Source: Azospirillum brasilense
Lineage (GTDB): Bacteria > Pseudomonadota > Alphaproteobacteria > Azospirillales > Azospirillaceae
Length of the DNA: 64,000 bases
Assembly (NCBI RefSeq): GCF_005222205.1
Contig: NZ_CP032347.1
Span: 248,001-312,000, forward strand
Reading direction: 5' to 3'
Positions 8,437-16,751 of this stretch are shown here, one piece after another. Positions within the stretch are counted from its first letter, which is position 1. The number at the start of each line of letters is the position of its first letter. The position numbers and the translations under genes are program-made. The notes beneath the pieces were generated by a model. The model searched no databases, was not told the DNA's origin, and saw only the letters and a list, made by a program, of their open reading frames with translations.

Positions 8437-11400
8437 ATGAGCGAAGTCGGCCTTCTCGCCACGCGGCGCTTCCTGCCGCTGTTCGTGACGCAATTTCTGG
8501 GTGCCTTCGGCGACAATGTGCTGCGCGGCGCCATCGCGGTGCTGGCCGTCTACGGCATGGCGGGGTCGGCGGGCGACGGCGCGCTGATCTCGACGCTCGC
8601 CGCGGCGGCCTTCACCGTGCCCTTCCTGCTGTTCTCGGCGACCGCCGGCCAGCTGGCCGACCGGTTCGACCGCACGCTGATCGCCCGCGCCGTGAAGGTC
8701 GCGGAGATCGGCCTGATGGCGATCGCCGCCTGGGGCATCCTGCGCGCCGACCTCGGCGTGCTGATCGTCGCGCTGGTCGGCATGGGCGCCCATTCCACCG
8801 TCTTCGGGCCGGTCAAGTACGGGCTGCTTCCCGATTTGCTGAAGCCGGAGGAGCTGACCGCCGGCAACGGTCTGGTGGAGGCCGGGACCTTCGTGGCGAT
8901 CCTGCTGGGCACCATCGCCGGCGGCTCGCTGGCCCTGGCCCACCCGCTGGCGCTTCCGGGGCTGCTCGGGGCGACGGCGCTGGGCGGGCTGGCGGCGTCG
9001 CTGCTGATCCCGCGGGCGGGCAACGCCGACCGGACGGTGCGTGTCGGGCTGAATCCGGTGTCGGTCACCCTGCGCGTTCTGCGCGCCACCGCGCAGGACC
9101 GCGTGTCGATGCTGGCGATCTACGGCATCTCGGTCTTCTGGGGCGTCGGCGCGGTCGTCATGGCGCAGTTCCCGGCCATCGCGCGGGAAACGCTGGGCAC
9201 CGACAGCGAGGGGGCGACCCTGCTGCTGGCGGTCTTCGCCGTGGGCGTGGCGGTCGGTTCCGTGTTCGCCGGGCTGGGGCACCGGGTGCCGTCGCGCGCC
9301 GACGCGCGGCGCGCCGCCCTGGCGGGCCTTGTCGCGGCGCTGGCCGGGGCGGCGCTGCCCTTCCTGACGCCCGACGCGCCGTCGGCGGAGCCGCTGTCGG
9401 CGCTGGCCCTGCTGGCCCAGCCCTGGGCGATGCCGCTGCTGGCCGACCTGTTCCTGATCGCCGCGGCGGGCGGCGCCTTCGCCGTGCCGCTCTACGCGCT
9501 GATCCAGCACCGGGCCGCACCCTCGGCCCGCGCGCGGGTGATCGCGGCGGCCAACGTGGTCAATGCGCTGTTCATGGTGGTCGGCTCGGGCGTCGCGGCG
9601 GCCATGCTGGCGCTGGGCGTCACGCCGCTGACCGTCGCCGCCTGGGGCGGGGCGAGCATGCTGGCCGCCGTCGTCCTGGCGCTCGCCATCGACGCGGTGG
9701 GCCTGGGGCGGGCGCTGGCCCGCGCCTTCTTCCGGCTGGCCTTCCGCGTCGAGCTGCGCGGGGCGGAGCATCTGGAGCGGCTGGAGGGGGCTGCGGTCGT
9801 CACGCCGAACCACCAGTCCTTCCTGGACGGCGCGCTGCTCGCCGCCTTCCTGCCGGGCATGCGCTTCGCGGTGGACAGCTTCATCGCGCAGCAGGCCTGG
9901 GCCAAGCCCTTCCTGGCGCTGGCCGACCATGTGACCATCGACCCGACCAAGCCGATGGGCACGCGCCTGCTCGCCCGCACCCTGGCCGAGGGCCACAAGA
10001 TCTGCATCTTCCCGGAGGGGCGGATCACCGTCACCGGCTCGCTGATGAAGATCAACGGCGGTCCCGGCATGCTGGCCGACAAGGCGGGCTGTCCCATCGT
10101 GCCGGTCTGCATCGAGGGCGCGCAGCGCTCCATCCTGTCGCGGATGCACGGGCGGCTGCGGCTGGGCCTGTTCCCGCGGATCACCATCACGGTCATGCCG
10201 CCGGTCGCCACCCCGGACGTGACCGGGCTGGCCGGCAAGAAGCGGCGGGCGGCGCTGAAGTCCTGGCTGTCGCGCGTCATGACGGAGACCGTCTTCGCCG
10301 CCGGGCAGCGGCCCGAAACGCTGGCGCTCGCCCTGCTGGAGGCCGGGCGGAAGACCGGCTGGGGCAAGGCGGCGGTGCAGGACGGCGATTTCACGACGCT
10401 GTCCTACCGCGCCCTGACCGCGCGTTCCCTGGTGCTCGGCCGCATCCTGGCCCGCGGCACAGAACCGGGGGAGGCGGTGGGCGTGCTGCTGCCGACCGCT
10501 TCGCCGACCGCGGCGGTGTTCTTCGGGCTGGCGGCCTACGGGCGGCCGGCGGCGATGCTGAACTTCACCGCCGGGGCGGAGGCCGTGAAGGCGGCCTGCC
10601 GCGCCGCCGGGCTGCGCCGCATCGTCACCTCGGCCCGCTTCGTGGAGATGGGGCGGCTTGGCCCGCTGGTCGAGGCGCTGGCCGCCGAGCACAGCATCGT
10701 TTACCTGGAGGACGTGAAGCGCGGGCTGGGCATCGGCGACAAGCTGCGGGCGCTGGCCGCGTCGGTGGCGCCGGAGCGCTTCCTGCCACAGCAAGGGGAG
10801 CCGGACGATGTGGCGGCGATCCTCTTCACCTCGGGGTCGGAGGGGCCGCCCAAGGGCGTGGCGCTGACCCACGACAACCTGCTCGCCAACATGGCGCAGG
10901 TGGCCTCCGTGGTCGACTTCACGCGGCAGGACGTGGTGTTCAACTGCCTGCCGGTCTTCCACTCCTTCGGGCTGCTCGGCGGGATGCTGCTGCCGATCCT
11001 GAACGGGGTGAAGACGGTGCTCTACCCCAACCCGCGCCACGTCCGGCTGATCCCGGAGCTGGTCTACCAGACCAACGCCACGGTGCTGTTCGGCACGGAC
11101 TTCTTCCTGAACGCCTGGGCACGGGCGGCGGACCCCTACGACTTCCGCTCGCTGCGGCTGGTCTTCGCCGGGGCCGAGCGCCTGCAGGAGGAGACGCGCC
11201 GCACCTACACGGAACGGCTGCGCGTGCATCTGCTGGAGGGCTACGGCACCACCGAGACCTCACCGGTGATCGCGGTCAACACGCCGGCCCGCTTCCGCCC
11301 CGGCACGGTCGGGCAGGCCCTGCCCGGCATCGAGACGGAGCTGCAGCCGGTCCCCGGCGTGCCGGTGGGCGGGCGGCTGCGGGTGCGCGGGCCGAACGTG

Positions 11401-11847
11401 ATGAAGGGCTACATGCGCGCCGACAACCCCGGCGTGGTGGAACCGCCGGAGGACGGCTGGCACGACACCGGCGACATCGTGGACATCGACGCCGACGGCT
11501 TCATCCGAATCGTCGGGCGCGTCAAGCGCTTCGCCAAAGTGGCCGGCGAGATGGTTCCGCTGGGGCTGGTCGAGGAGCTGGCGCTCCAGGCCGATCCCGA
11601 CGCCGCCCACGCCGCCATCGCCCTGCCGGACGCCCGGCGCGGCGAGCGGATCGTTCTGGTCACCGCCGGCACCGGCCTGACGCGCGACGCGCTGACGGCG
11701 GCCGCCAAGGCCAAGGGCGCGCCGGAAATCGCCATTCCCCGCGACGTGCTGCGGGTGGAGACGATCCCCCTGCTCGGCACCGGCAAGACCGACTACCCGG
11801 CCGTCAGCCGGCTGGCCGCCGAGATGCTGGCGAGCGAGACCGCCTGA
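8437..11847 (+). CDS. Trifunctional LplT-like MFS / PlsC acyltransferase / acyl-ACP synthetase fusion (Aas type)
   Basis: 1136 residues with three modules. Residues 1-410 form an MFS domain starting RRFLPLFVTQFLGAFGDN, as in LplT lysophospholipid flippases. Residues 430-620 are a PlsC acyltransferase with the H-x4-D motif NHQSFLDG (H459, D464) and FPEGRITVTG. Residues 640-1136 are an AMP-binding domain with LFTSGSEGPPKG (about 796-807) and GYGTTETSP (935-943). Such fusions import lysophospholipid, activate a fatty acid and re-acylate the lipid at the inner membrane. In E. coli LplT and Aas are separate proteins. Operon with tetR. Confidence 0.92.
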   Translation: MSEVGLLATRRFLPLFVTQFLGAFGDNVLRGAIAVLAVYGMAGSAGDGALISTLAAAAFTVPFLLFSATAGQLADRFDRTLIARAVKVAEIGLMAIAAWGILRADLGVLIVALVGMGAHSTVFGPVKYGLLPDLLKPEELTAGNGLVEAGTFVAILLGTIAGGSLALAHPLALPGLLGATALGGLAASLLIPRAGNADRTVRVGLNPVSVTLRVLRATAQDRVSMLAIYGISVFWGVGAVVMAQFPAIARETLGTDSEGATLLLAVFAVGVAVGSVFAGLGHRVPSRADARRAALAGLVAALAGAALPFLTPDAPSAEPLSALALLAQPWAMPLLADLFLIAAAGGAFAVPLYALIQHRAAPSARARVIAAANVVNALFMVVGSGVAAAMLALGVTPLTVAAWGGASMLAAVVLALAIDAVGLGRALARAFFRLAFRVELRGAEHLERLEGAAVVTPNHQSFLDGALLAAFLPGMRFAVDSFIAQQAWAKPFLALADHVTIDPTKPMGTRLLARTLAEGHKICIFPEGRITVTGSLMKINGGPGMLADKAGCPIVPVCIEGAQRSILSRMHGRLRLGLFPRITITVMPPVATPDVTGLAGKKRRAALKSWLSRVMTETVFAAGQRPETLALALLEAGRKTGWGKAAVQDGDFTTLSYRALTARSLVLGRILARGTEPGEAVGVLLPTASPTAAVFFGLAAYGRPAAMLNFTAGAEAVKAACRAAGLRRIVTSARFVEMGRLGPLVEALAAEHSIVYLEDVKRGLGIGDKLRALAASVAPERFLPQQGEPDDVAAILFTSGSEGPPKGVALTHDNLLANMAQVASVVDFTRQDVVFNCLPVFHSFGLLGGMLLPILNGVKTVLYPNPRHVRLIPELVYQTNATVLFGTDFFLNAWARAADPYDFRSLRLVFAGAERLQEETRRTYTERLRVHLLEGYGTTETSPVIAVNTPARFRPGTVGQALPGIETELQPVPGVPVGGRLRVRGPNVMKGYMRADNPGVVEPPEDGWHDTGDIVDIDADGFIRIVGRVKRFAKVAGEMVPLGLVEELALQADPDAAHAAIALPDARRGERIVLVTAGTGLTRDALTAAAKAKGAPEIAIPRDVLRVETIPLLGTGKTDYPAVSRLAAEMLASETA

Positions 11848-11859
11848 CGACCGGCGGGG

Positions 11860-12453
11860 TCAGGGGCGGCAGGCGACGTGCAGCCCCTTGCCCACCGGGA
11901 AGATGGTGGAGCCGAAGCCGGGCAGGGCGTCCACCGCCGCGATGTAGCCGGCGATCTCCTGCGGGTGCGACAGGGCGTTGTCGGCCAGCAACAGGCAATC
12001 CGGCTCCAGCTTCGGCAGCAGAAGGCGAAGCTGCTCCGGGGCGCTCCAGCGGTCGGCGTCGAAGAACACGCAGTCAAAGGGGCCGTCCAGCCCCGCCACC
12101 GTCTCCGTCGCGTCGCCGACCAGAAGGGTGACGCGGCTGGCCAGCCCGGCGCGCTCCAGGTTGGTGGCGGCCTGGGCGCTCTTGCCCGGATCGCGCTCGA
12201 TGCTGGTCAGCGGGTCCGTGGCGCCGATGGCCTGCAACGCCGCGGCGAGCCACAGGGTGCTGACGCCGTTGGAGGTGCCGATCTCCAGCACCCGCCGGCG
12301 GCGCCCGCTGCGCACCAGGATGTGCAGAAGCTCCGCCGTCTCGCGTTCCAGATTCAGCATCTTGCGGGCACGGTCGCCCTCGCGGGCGTCGTTGTCGCGC
12401 CCATAGCTTTCGAGATCGCGGAGCACGCGGTCGACGGCGTCATCCAGCAGCAT
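11860..12453 (-). CDS. Class I SAM-dependent O-methyltransferase (methyltransferase 3 family)
   Basis: 197 residues. Motif I is RRVLEIGTSNGVSTLWLA, followed by TSIERDPGKSAQAATNL and the acidic DCVFFDADR, the pattern of small O-methyltransferases. The target is unknown. The ATG at 12453 is preferred over one at 12531 because the longer reading would run into the terminator of the upstream gene. It converges on the lipid acyltransferase gene with a 12-bp gap. Confidence 0.85.
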   Translation of the reverse strand: MLLDDAVDRVLRDLESYGRDNDAREGDRARKMLNLERETAELLHILVRSGRRRRVLEIGTSNGVSTLWLAAALQAIGATDPLTSIERDPGKSAQAATNLERAGLASRVTLLVGDATETVAGLDGPFDCVFFDADRWSAPEQLRLLLPKLEPDCLLLADNALSHPQEIAGYIAAVDALPGFGSTIFPVGKGLHVACRP

Positions 12454-12529
12454 GGTGTTGGTCCCGGTGGCGGAGAGTGGGACAAGACCCTGCGCCGAGT
12501 GTGGCCGCAGCGTCAAGAGCGTGGACGAC

Positions 12530-12565
12530 AAAAAACCCTCTCCCGCCGGGTGCGGGAGAGGGTTT
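12530..12565 (-). terminator. Rho-independent terminator of the DUF533 gene
   Basis: A 14-bp perfect stem (AAACCCTCTCCCGC and its complement, loop of 5) followed on the minus strand by a run of six T. It lies 15 bases past the stop of the DUF533/TerB gene. Confidence 0.9.
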
Positions 12566-12579
12566 CGCGACGGGAAACG

Positions 12580-13379
12580 TCACGCCGCCTGGTTGAGCTG
12601 CTCAGCGCGTTGCGGGGCAATCTTCAGGCGGGTGGCGAGGTAGGTGAGATAGGCGCGTTCCGCCTCATGATCGCGGTCCACCGCCATCAGCGAGGCCAGA
12701 TAGACCTGCTCCGCCATGTCCGGATCGGTCACGGAGCGGACCAGCGTGTCGAGCGACTGCGGCTGGGACAGTTCCTGCTCCACGATCCGCCGCTCCTCCG
12801 GCCCGCCGCCCGCCTCGTCCAGGGCGGACATGACGCGCTGGCGCTCGGCCGGGGAAATTTCGCCGTCGGCGTTGGCGGCGGCGATCATGGCGCGGATCAG
12901 CAGCAGGGCGTGCTGGTCCTCCATGGCGAGTTCCGGGAACGCACCTTCGCCCGATCCCGACGGGGCGGCGTCGGGCGGGGGAGCGGTGCGCTGCTGGAAG
13001 ACCTGGGACAGCCGCTCGCCCAGCGACCCGCCGCCGGAAGCGCCGGCCCCCCGAGGATACCGCCCAGGATGCCCCCCGGCGTGCTGCCCGAACCGGACGG
13101 CGGCGCCCCCCACGGGCTGGCGCCCGGCTGCCCGGAGGAAGGCTGCCCTGATGACGGCATATTCTGCTGCCGCTCCTGATAGGCGCGGTAGGCGAGGTAG
13201 GCCAGCGCGCCCAGCCCGGCCATGGGGCCGACGCCCATTCCGCTGCGGGCGTGCATCGCCGATCCTGAGCCCATCCCTGACCGGTTCAGGATCGACCCCA
13301 GATCCTGCGGGCTCCTGCGGCTGTGCCCTCCCATGCCGGTCGCCAGAAGGGTGCCGAGGATGTTCTGAAGATTCGCCAT
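12580..13379 (-). pseudogene. DUF533/TerB-like protein, frameshifted in this sequence
   Basis: The N-terminal half reads from ATG 13379 (MANLQNILGTLLATGMGG...GGILGGILGG) and contains a short hydrophobic, glycine-rich stretch. The C-terminal half, in the next frame, is the conserved DUF533/TerB part (GGGSLGERLSQVFQQ ... MAEQVYLASLMAVDRDHEAERAYL). The frames meet at a run of six C (plus strand 13047-13052); one extra base there would restore a single protein of about 266 residues. It may be a sequencing indel or a real mutation. DUF533 proteins are inner-membrane-associated and of unclear function. Confidence 0.75.
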
Positions 13380-13647
13380 GACGCGCCTCTCTCCTAATCG
13401 GTGTCCGTGTCGATGCGGCTTCGCGCCCCATCAACAGGCGGGAGGGCTTGGCGTCACGGCATAGCTATCGGTGCCGATGATGGGTCATGCCCGCCGATCC
13501 ATCTCCTATGACGGCCTCTATGCCGGAGGTGGGGTGGCTTTCGAACAGGCTGTGCAGGACACCGACTTCCGCTATCGTGGCGCGCATCAGAGCGCAGCAA
13601 GCGCCGACGCCCGCCGATCGGCGGGTGGCATTTTGGAGGAGACGCCC

Positions 13648-13845
13648 ATGAACTTCGACCGGCACGCGGAACCGCCTCCGCTGGACCTATCGCCGACGCC
13701 GTTCGCTCCGCCGTTGCCGGCCCCGGCTTGCGGGTCGCTGTGGAACGATTATCTCCACCGCCTGCTGGGCACGGCGCACGGCTGCGTCGCCGCGAACGAT
13801 GACGAATCCGATCCGGAGCCCGTCTGTTGCTGCGCCGCCGGATGA
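13648..13845 (+). CDS. Small uncharacterised protein, 65 residues
   Basis: Starts at an ATG with a strong ribosome binding site (TTTTGGAGGAG, 7 bases upstream). It is proline-rich at the N terminus and has a terminal VCCCAAG with three adjacent cysteines. I recognise no family. Isolated between leftward genes. The strong ribosome site is the main support. Confidence 0.45.
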   Translation: MNFDRHAEPPPLDLSPTPFAPPLPAPACGSLWNDYLHRLLGTAHGCVAANDDESDPEPVCCCAAG

Positions 13846-13897
13846 TGCCGTGATTCCGTGCCCCTGAAATCGTGATTGGGAGGCGGTCGGGTGCCCG

Positions 13898-14587
13898 TCA
13901 GCGGGCGCCCGCCGCCTCGATGATCACCGCCGCCACCGCGTCGGGCCGGGAGGCGTGCGGGATGTGGCTGGCCCCGACCTCCACCGTCCGCGCGCCGATG
14001 CGCTCGGCGGTCGCCCGCAGGAAGGCCGGGGGAAGCATCCGGTCCTCGCTGGCGACGACGTACCAGGACGGCTTGTGCTCCCACGCCGCGGCGGTCACCC
14101 GCGTGCGGAAGCAGCCGGCATGGACCGGACCCTGCGTCGCGGCCAGCAGCGCCGCCTCCGCCGCCGGCACATCCTGGGCGAAGTTCGCCGCCAGACTCTC
14201 CGCCGACAAATGCAGATAGCCCGCGCGGTCCATCGACACGCTGGACAGGCCGGGCGAGGGCGGGAAGGGCTTCAGCGTGTCGTTCGGCGACTGGCCGATC
14301 CCTGGCGCGAAGGCCGCCACATAGACCAGCGCCTTCACCTTGTCCTGATTCCCGATCTGGGTGATCACCGCCCCGCCCCAGGAATGGCCGACCAGCACCA
14401 CCGGCCCCTTGGCGCGGTCGATGGCCCGCTGCACGTGGGCGACATCCTCGTCCAGCGAGGTCAGCGGATTCTGCACGGCGATCGCTTCCAGCCCCTGGGC
14501 CTGGAGCAGGGGGATCACGCGGCCCCAGGCGGAGCCGTCGGCGAAGGCGCCGTGGACGAGGATGACGGAAGTGGTGACCGGGTCCAT
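13898..14587 (-). CDS. Alpha/beta hydrolase (EstC/salicylate-esterase-like)
   Basis: 229 residues. It begins VILVHGAFADGSAWGRVIPLL, carries the nucleophile elbow GHSWGG (serine at about residue 69), and ends with an active-site histidine in EVGASHIPHASRP, with an acid in VVASEDRMLPP. The length and the HGAFADGSAW opening match small single-domain esterases of the plant hydroxynitrile lyase/salicylate-binding esterase type. Substrate unknown; likely cytoplasmic, as no signal peptide is seen. Confidence 0.88.
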   Translation of the reverse strand: MDPVTTSVILVHGAFADGSAWGRVIPLLQAQGLEAIAVQNPLTSLDEDVAHVQRAIDRAKGPVVLVGHSWGGAVITQIGNQDKVKALVYVAAFAPGIGQSPNDTLKPFPPSPGLSSVSMDRAGYLHLSAESLAANFAQDVPAAEAALLAATQGPVHAGCFRTRVTAAAWEHKPSWYVVASEDRMLPPAFLRATAERIGARTVEVGASHIPHASRPDAVAAVIIEAAGAR

Positions 14588-14866
14588 GGACCGATTCCCG
14601 TGACAGTGACCGACCCTATCCTCTGAGCACGGCCACGCCCGCCTGTCCAGTGCGGAGCCTCCGCTTTTCCTCCCTGCGGAAAAGCCGCCCGGCCTCTGGG
14701 GTCAAAGGGTGTCTTGCTGCGGAGCGGGATGAAAATTTCGCGAAATGACCATTGAAGCTAAGATTGTTCTGGGATACGGTATACCAACAGCGAGGCGAGG
14801 CGATTGTCCGCCCCTTCCGCCAAGCCAGTCCGTCCGTATCGCCAGCCCGAGCCCTTGAGGTGAGCC

Positions 14867-15205
14867 ATGGTCAAGACCCTTTCCGCCGTCCGTTCCGGAA
14901 GCCGCCCGAACGCCCTCCGCGGCGCCGACGATGCCGCTCCCGCCGGCGTCGTGGTCGCCCTGCGCCCCGATCATCGGCAGCGCGCCGCGGTGCTGGCGGC
15001 GACCACCGGCGGGCGCGGCCCGCGCATGGACATGCTGACGATCACCCACAGCCGGGGGGCGGCGGAGGACCGCGGGGCGGAACTCATCCACATCGACGGC
15101 CCCTACGCGGACGTTCTGGCCTACATCGCCGACTCGCCGGAGTGCGTGGTCTGCTTCGACACGCTGCATGGCGGCATGGCCCGCGCGCAATTGTCCGTGC
15201 CCTGA
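14867..15205 (+). CDS. Uncharacterised protein, 112 residues
   Basis: Preceded by a ribosome site (TTGAGGTGAG) and by an AT-richer leader with a possible TTGAAG box near 14752. The protein is soluble, with an arginine-rich N terminus and a conserved-looking C-terminal half (LIHIDGPYADVLAYIADSPECVVCFDTLHGG). I recognise no family. It may form a unit with the next gene, 51 bases downstream on the same strand. Confidence 0.55.
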   Translation: MVKTLSAVRSGSRPNALRGADDAAPAGVVVALRPDHRQRAAVLAATTGGRGPRMDMLTITHSRGAAEDRGAELIHIDGPYADVLAYIADSPECVVCFDTLHGGMARAQLSVP

Positions 15206-15256
15206 CATCGTCCGTGCCCTGACTGGCGCCGGGTCCTGCTGCTGGAGAGCGAACCG

Positions 15257-15709
15257 ATGAACGCTTCTATGATGAACGACTGTATGACGACGCCCTTTTC
15301 CGGACAGGAACTGGCCTCCGCAATCATTGCGGCGGCGCTGTCGCTCCCGTCGGCCAACGGCCGGCTGCATCTGCCCAGCGGTGCTTTCCTCTGCGACCCG
15401 GCGGCGCTGGAGCGGGAATTCATGGCGGCGGCGCAGGAACTCTCCCACTGGCTGGTGCAGAATGACCAGCGCATCGCCGAAGCCGCGCGGGCGAGCCGGC
15501 TGAAGATCGCGGCCGGGGTCATCCGGGCCGCCGTGGCGACGCTGGAGCACGCCGAACGGCGCTGCAGTGACCTGCGCGACCGGGGCGAGCGGGCGCTGTC
15601 CGTCGACTTCAGCGCGGTCTGCGACCGGATTCAGGAGCGTCCGGGCCTGCTCGCCCAGACGGTGGCCGCCGCTGCGGCCGGCCACACCATCCACGCCGTC
15701 GCCGCCTGA
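15257..15709 (+). CDS. Uncharacterised helical protein, 150 residues
   Basis: Rich in alanine and charged residues and predicted mostly helical (LSHWLVQNDQRIAEAARASRLKIAAGVIRAAVATLEHAERRCSDL). No signal peptide or membrane segment. No family recognised. It ends 26 bases from the convergent mntP stop. Confidence 0.55.
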   Translation: MNASMMNDCMTTPFSGQELASAIIAAALSLPSANGRLHLPSGAFLCDPAALEREFMAAAQELSHWLVQNDQRIAEAARASRLKIAAGVIRAAVATLEHAERRCSDLRDRGERALSVDFSAVCDRIQERPGLLAQTVAAAAAGHTIHAVAA

Positions 15710-15735
15710 GGACGGCGACCGCTGGCGGTTGGGCG

Positions 15736-16299
15736 TTACAGCAGGGTGTGCTCGATCAGGATCTTGGTGCCGATGGCGAGCAGGCCGAGGCCGCCGATCA
15801 GTTCGGCGCGGCGGCCGAGCAGCGGGCCGGCGGCCCGGCCCAGCAGGACGCCGCCGAAGCCCATCAGGAAGGTGACCACGCCGATCAGGCTGGCGGTCAC
15901 CGCGATGTTCACGTCCGCCATGGCGAGGCCGACCCCCACCGCGCTGGCGTCGATGCTGGTCGCCACCGCCACGGTCAGCAGGGCCAGCCAGCCGGAGCGG
16001 GTGGCCGCCGCCTCGTCGTCCTCTTCCCCGGCGAGCGCGTTGCGGATCATCGAGCCGCCGATCAGCAGCAGCAGGCCGAAGGCGATCCAGTGGTCGATGG
16101 CCTGGACGAATCCCGCGAAGGCCGAACCCACCGCCCAGCCGATGGAGGCCATCGACAGCTGGCAGAGGCCGAAGGCGAAGCCGACCCGCAGCGCCTCGGA
16201 CAGGCCGGGACGCTTCTGAACGGCACCACGGCCGAGCGCCGCGGCGAAGCTGTCCATGGAAAGGCTGAGCGCGAGGACGAGGGAGGTGGCACCGAACAT
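15736..16299 (-). CDS. mntP: Manganese efflux pump MntP
   Basis: 187 residues with six hydrophobic segments in two repeats. The hallmark acidic motifs are present: LSMDSFAAALGRGAV in helix 1 and VAVATSIDASAVGVGLA in the second half. MntP exports Mn(II) across the inner membrane. The start at 16299 has GGAG nine bases upstream. The leader holds a yybP-ykoY riboswitch, which supports the manganese role. Confidence 0.95.
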   Translation of the reverse strand: MFGATSLVLALSLSMDSFAAALGRGAVQKRPGLSEALRVGFAFGLCQLSMASIGWAVGSAFAGFVQAIDHWIAFGLLLLIGGSMIRNALAGEEDDEAAATRSGWLALLTVAVATSIDASAVGVGLAMADVNIAVTASLIGVVTFLMGFGGVLLGRAAGPLLGRRAELIGGLGLLAIGTKILIEHTLL

Positions 16300-16364
16300 G
16301 GCAACAGGCTCCGGCCAAACGGACACGACAGCACGGCTACCCCCGGCTGGCCTTCGGGAGCGTC

Positions 16365-16496
16365 CGCACCATCGGTCTTGCCGAACCGGCCGGACGCTGT
16401 CCGGCTGCCGCGTGCGCCACGGGACGGCCTGAGGCAGGATGGTCCCGAGTCTGTTGGCGCACGCCCCTCTCGCTGGAGGGTGGCTACTCCCCAATG
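16365..16496 (-). ncRNA. yybP-ykoY manganese riboswitch upstream of mntP
   Basis: On the minus strand the leader starts TTGGGGAGTAGCC, continues with GTGCGCCAACAGACTCG and ends with GGCAAGACCGATGG. These are the conserved joining segments of the yybP-ykoY aptamer found upstream of E. coli mntP and alx. About 65 bases between the aptamer and the ATG would form the expression platform. It should turn mntP on when Mn(II) is high. Confidence 0.87.
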
Positions 16497-16505
16497 ACGA
16501 GGCGG

Positions 16506-16534
16506 ACCCTAGCGCCGGAGAGTCTGGGTGTCAA
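16506..16534 (-). promoter_or_regulatory. Sigma-70-type promoter of mntP
   Basis: On the minus strand a perfect TTGACA (16529-16534) stands 17 bp from TAGGGT (16506-16511). The predicted start falls at about 16499, a few bases before the riboswitch begins. Confidence 0.7.
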
Positions 16535-16536
16535 TC

Positions 16537-16558
16537 TATATGAACAGCTGTTCATATA
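16537..16558. promoter_or_regulatory. 22-bp palindrome next to the mntP promoter (ArsR/SmtB-type operator)
   Basis: A perfect 22-bp palindrome with core ATGAACAGCTGTTCAT, 2 bp upstream of the mntP -35 box. ATGAA-N6-TTCAT is the operator pattern of metal-sensing ArsR/SmtB repressors. No ArsR gene is in the window, so the regulator would be encoded elsewhere. Confidence 0.65.
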
Positions 16559-16600
16559 TATTTGAATCACTCTAAAAAGGCAGGCGTCACCCTGTCGTAG

Positions 16601-16640
16601 GCAGGGCAGGGCAGGGCAGGGCAGGGCAGGGCAGGGCATG
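16601..16640. repeat. Pentanucleotide tandem repeat (GCAGG)7
   Basis: Seven perfect GCAGG copies (16601-16635) followed by a degenerate GCATG. It lies between the mntP promoter region and the chemoreceptor start at 16752. Such short repeats can change copy number by slippage. Confidence 0.9.
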
Positions 16641-16751
16641 GTGCGGTGCGGAACGATTTGTTAAGAGCCTCTGACGCTTTTATGCCGCTGTGGTTCGTTG
16701 GGGTGCGGACCGCTCGGATTCGATGGGCATCATTGGGCGTGGGGGTTCGCC

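Noticed and set aside
8173..11229. A 1018-codon open frame on the minus strand
   Set aside because: It is antisense to the well-supported LplT-PlsC-Aas fusion, is Arg/Gln/Gly-rich with no family motif, and is expected as a shadow in GC-rich coding DNA.
11860..12531. Longer N terminus of the methyltransferase from ATG 12531
   Set aside because: It would begin on the terminator of the upstream gene and adds 26 residues without similarity to the family; ATG 12453 fits better.
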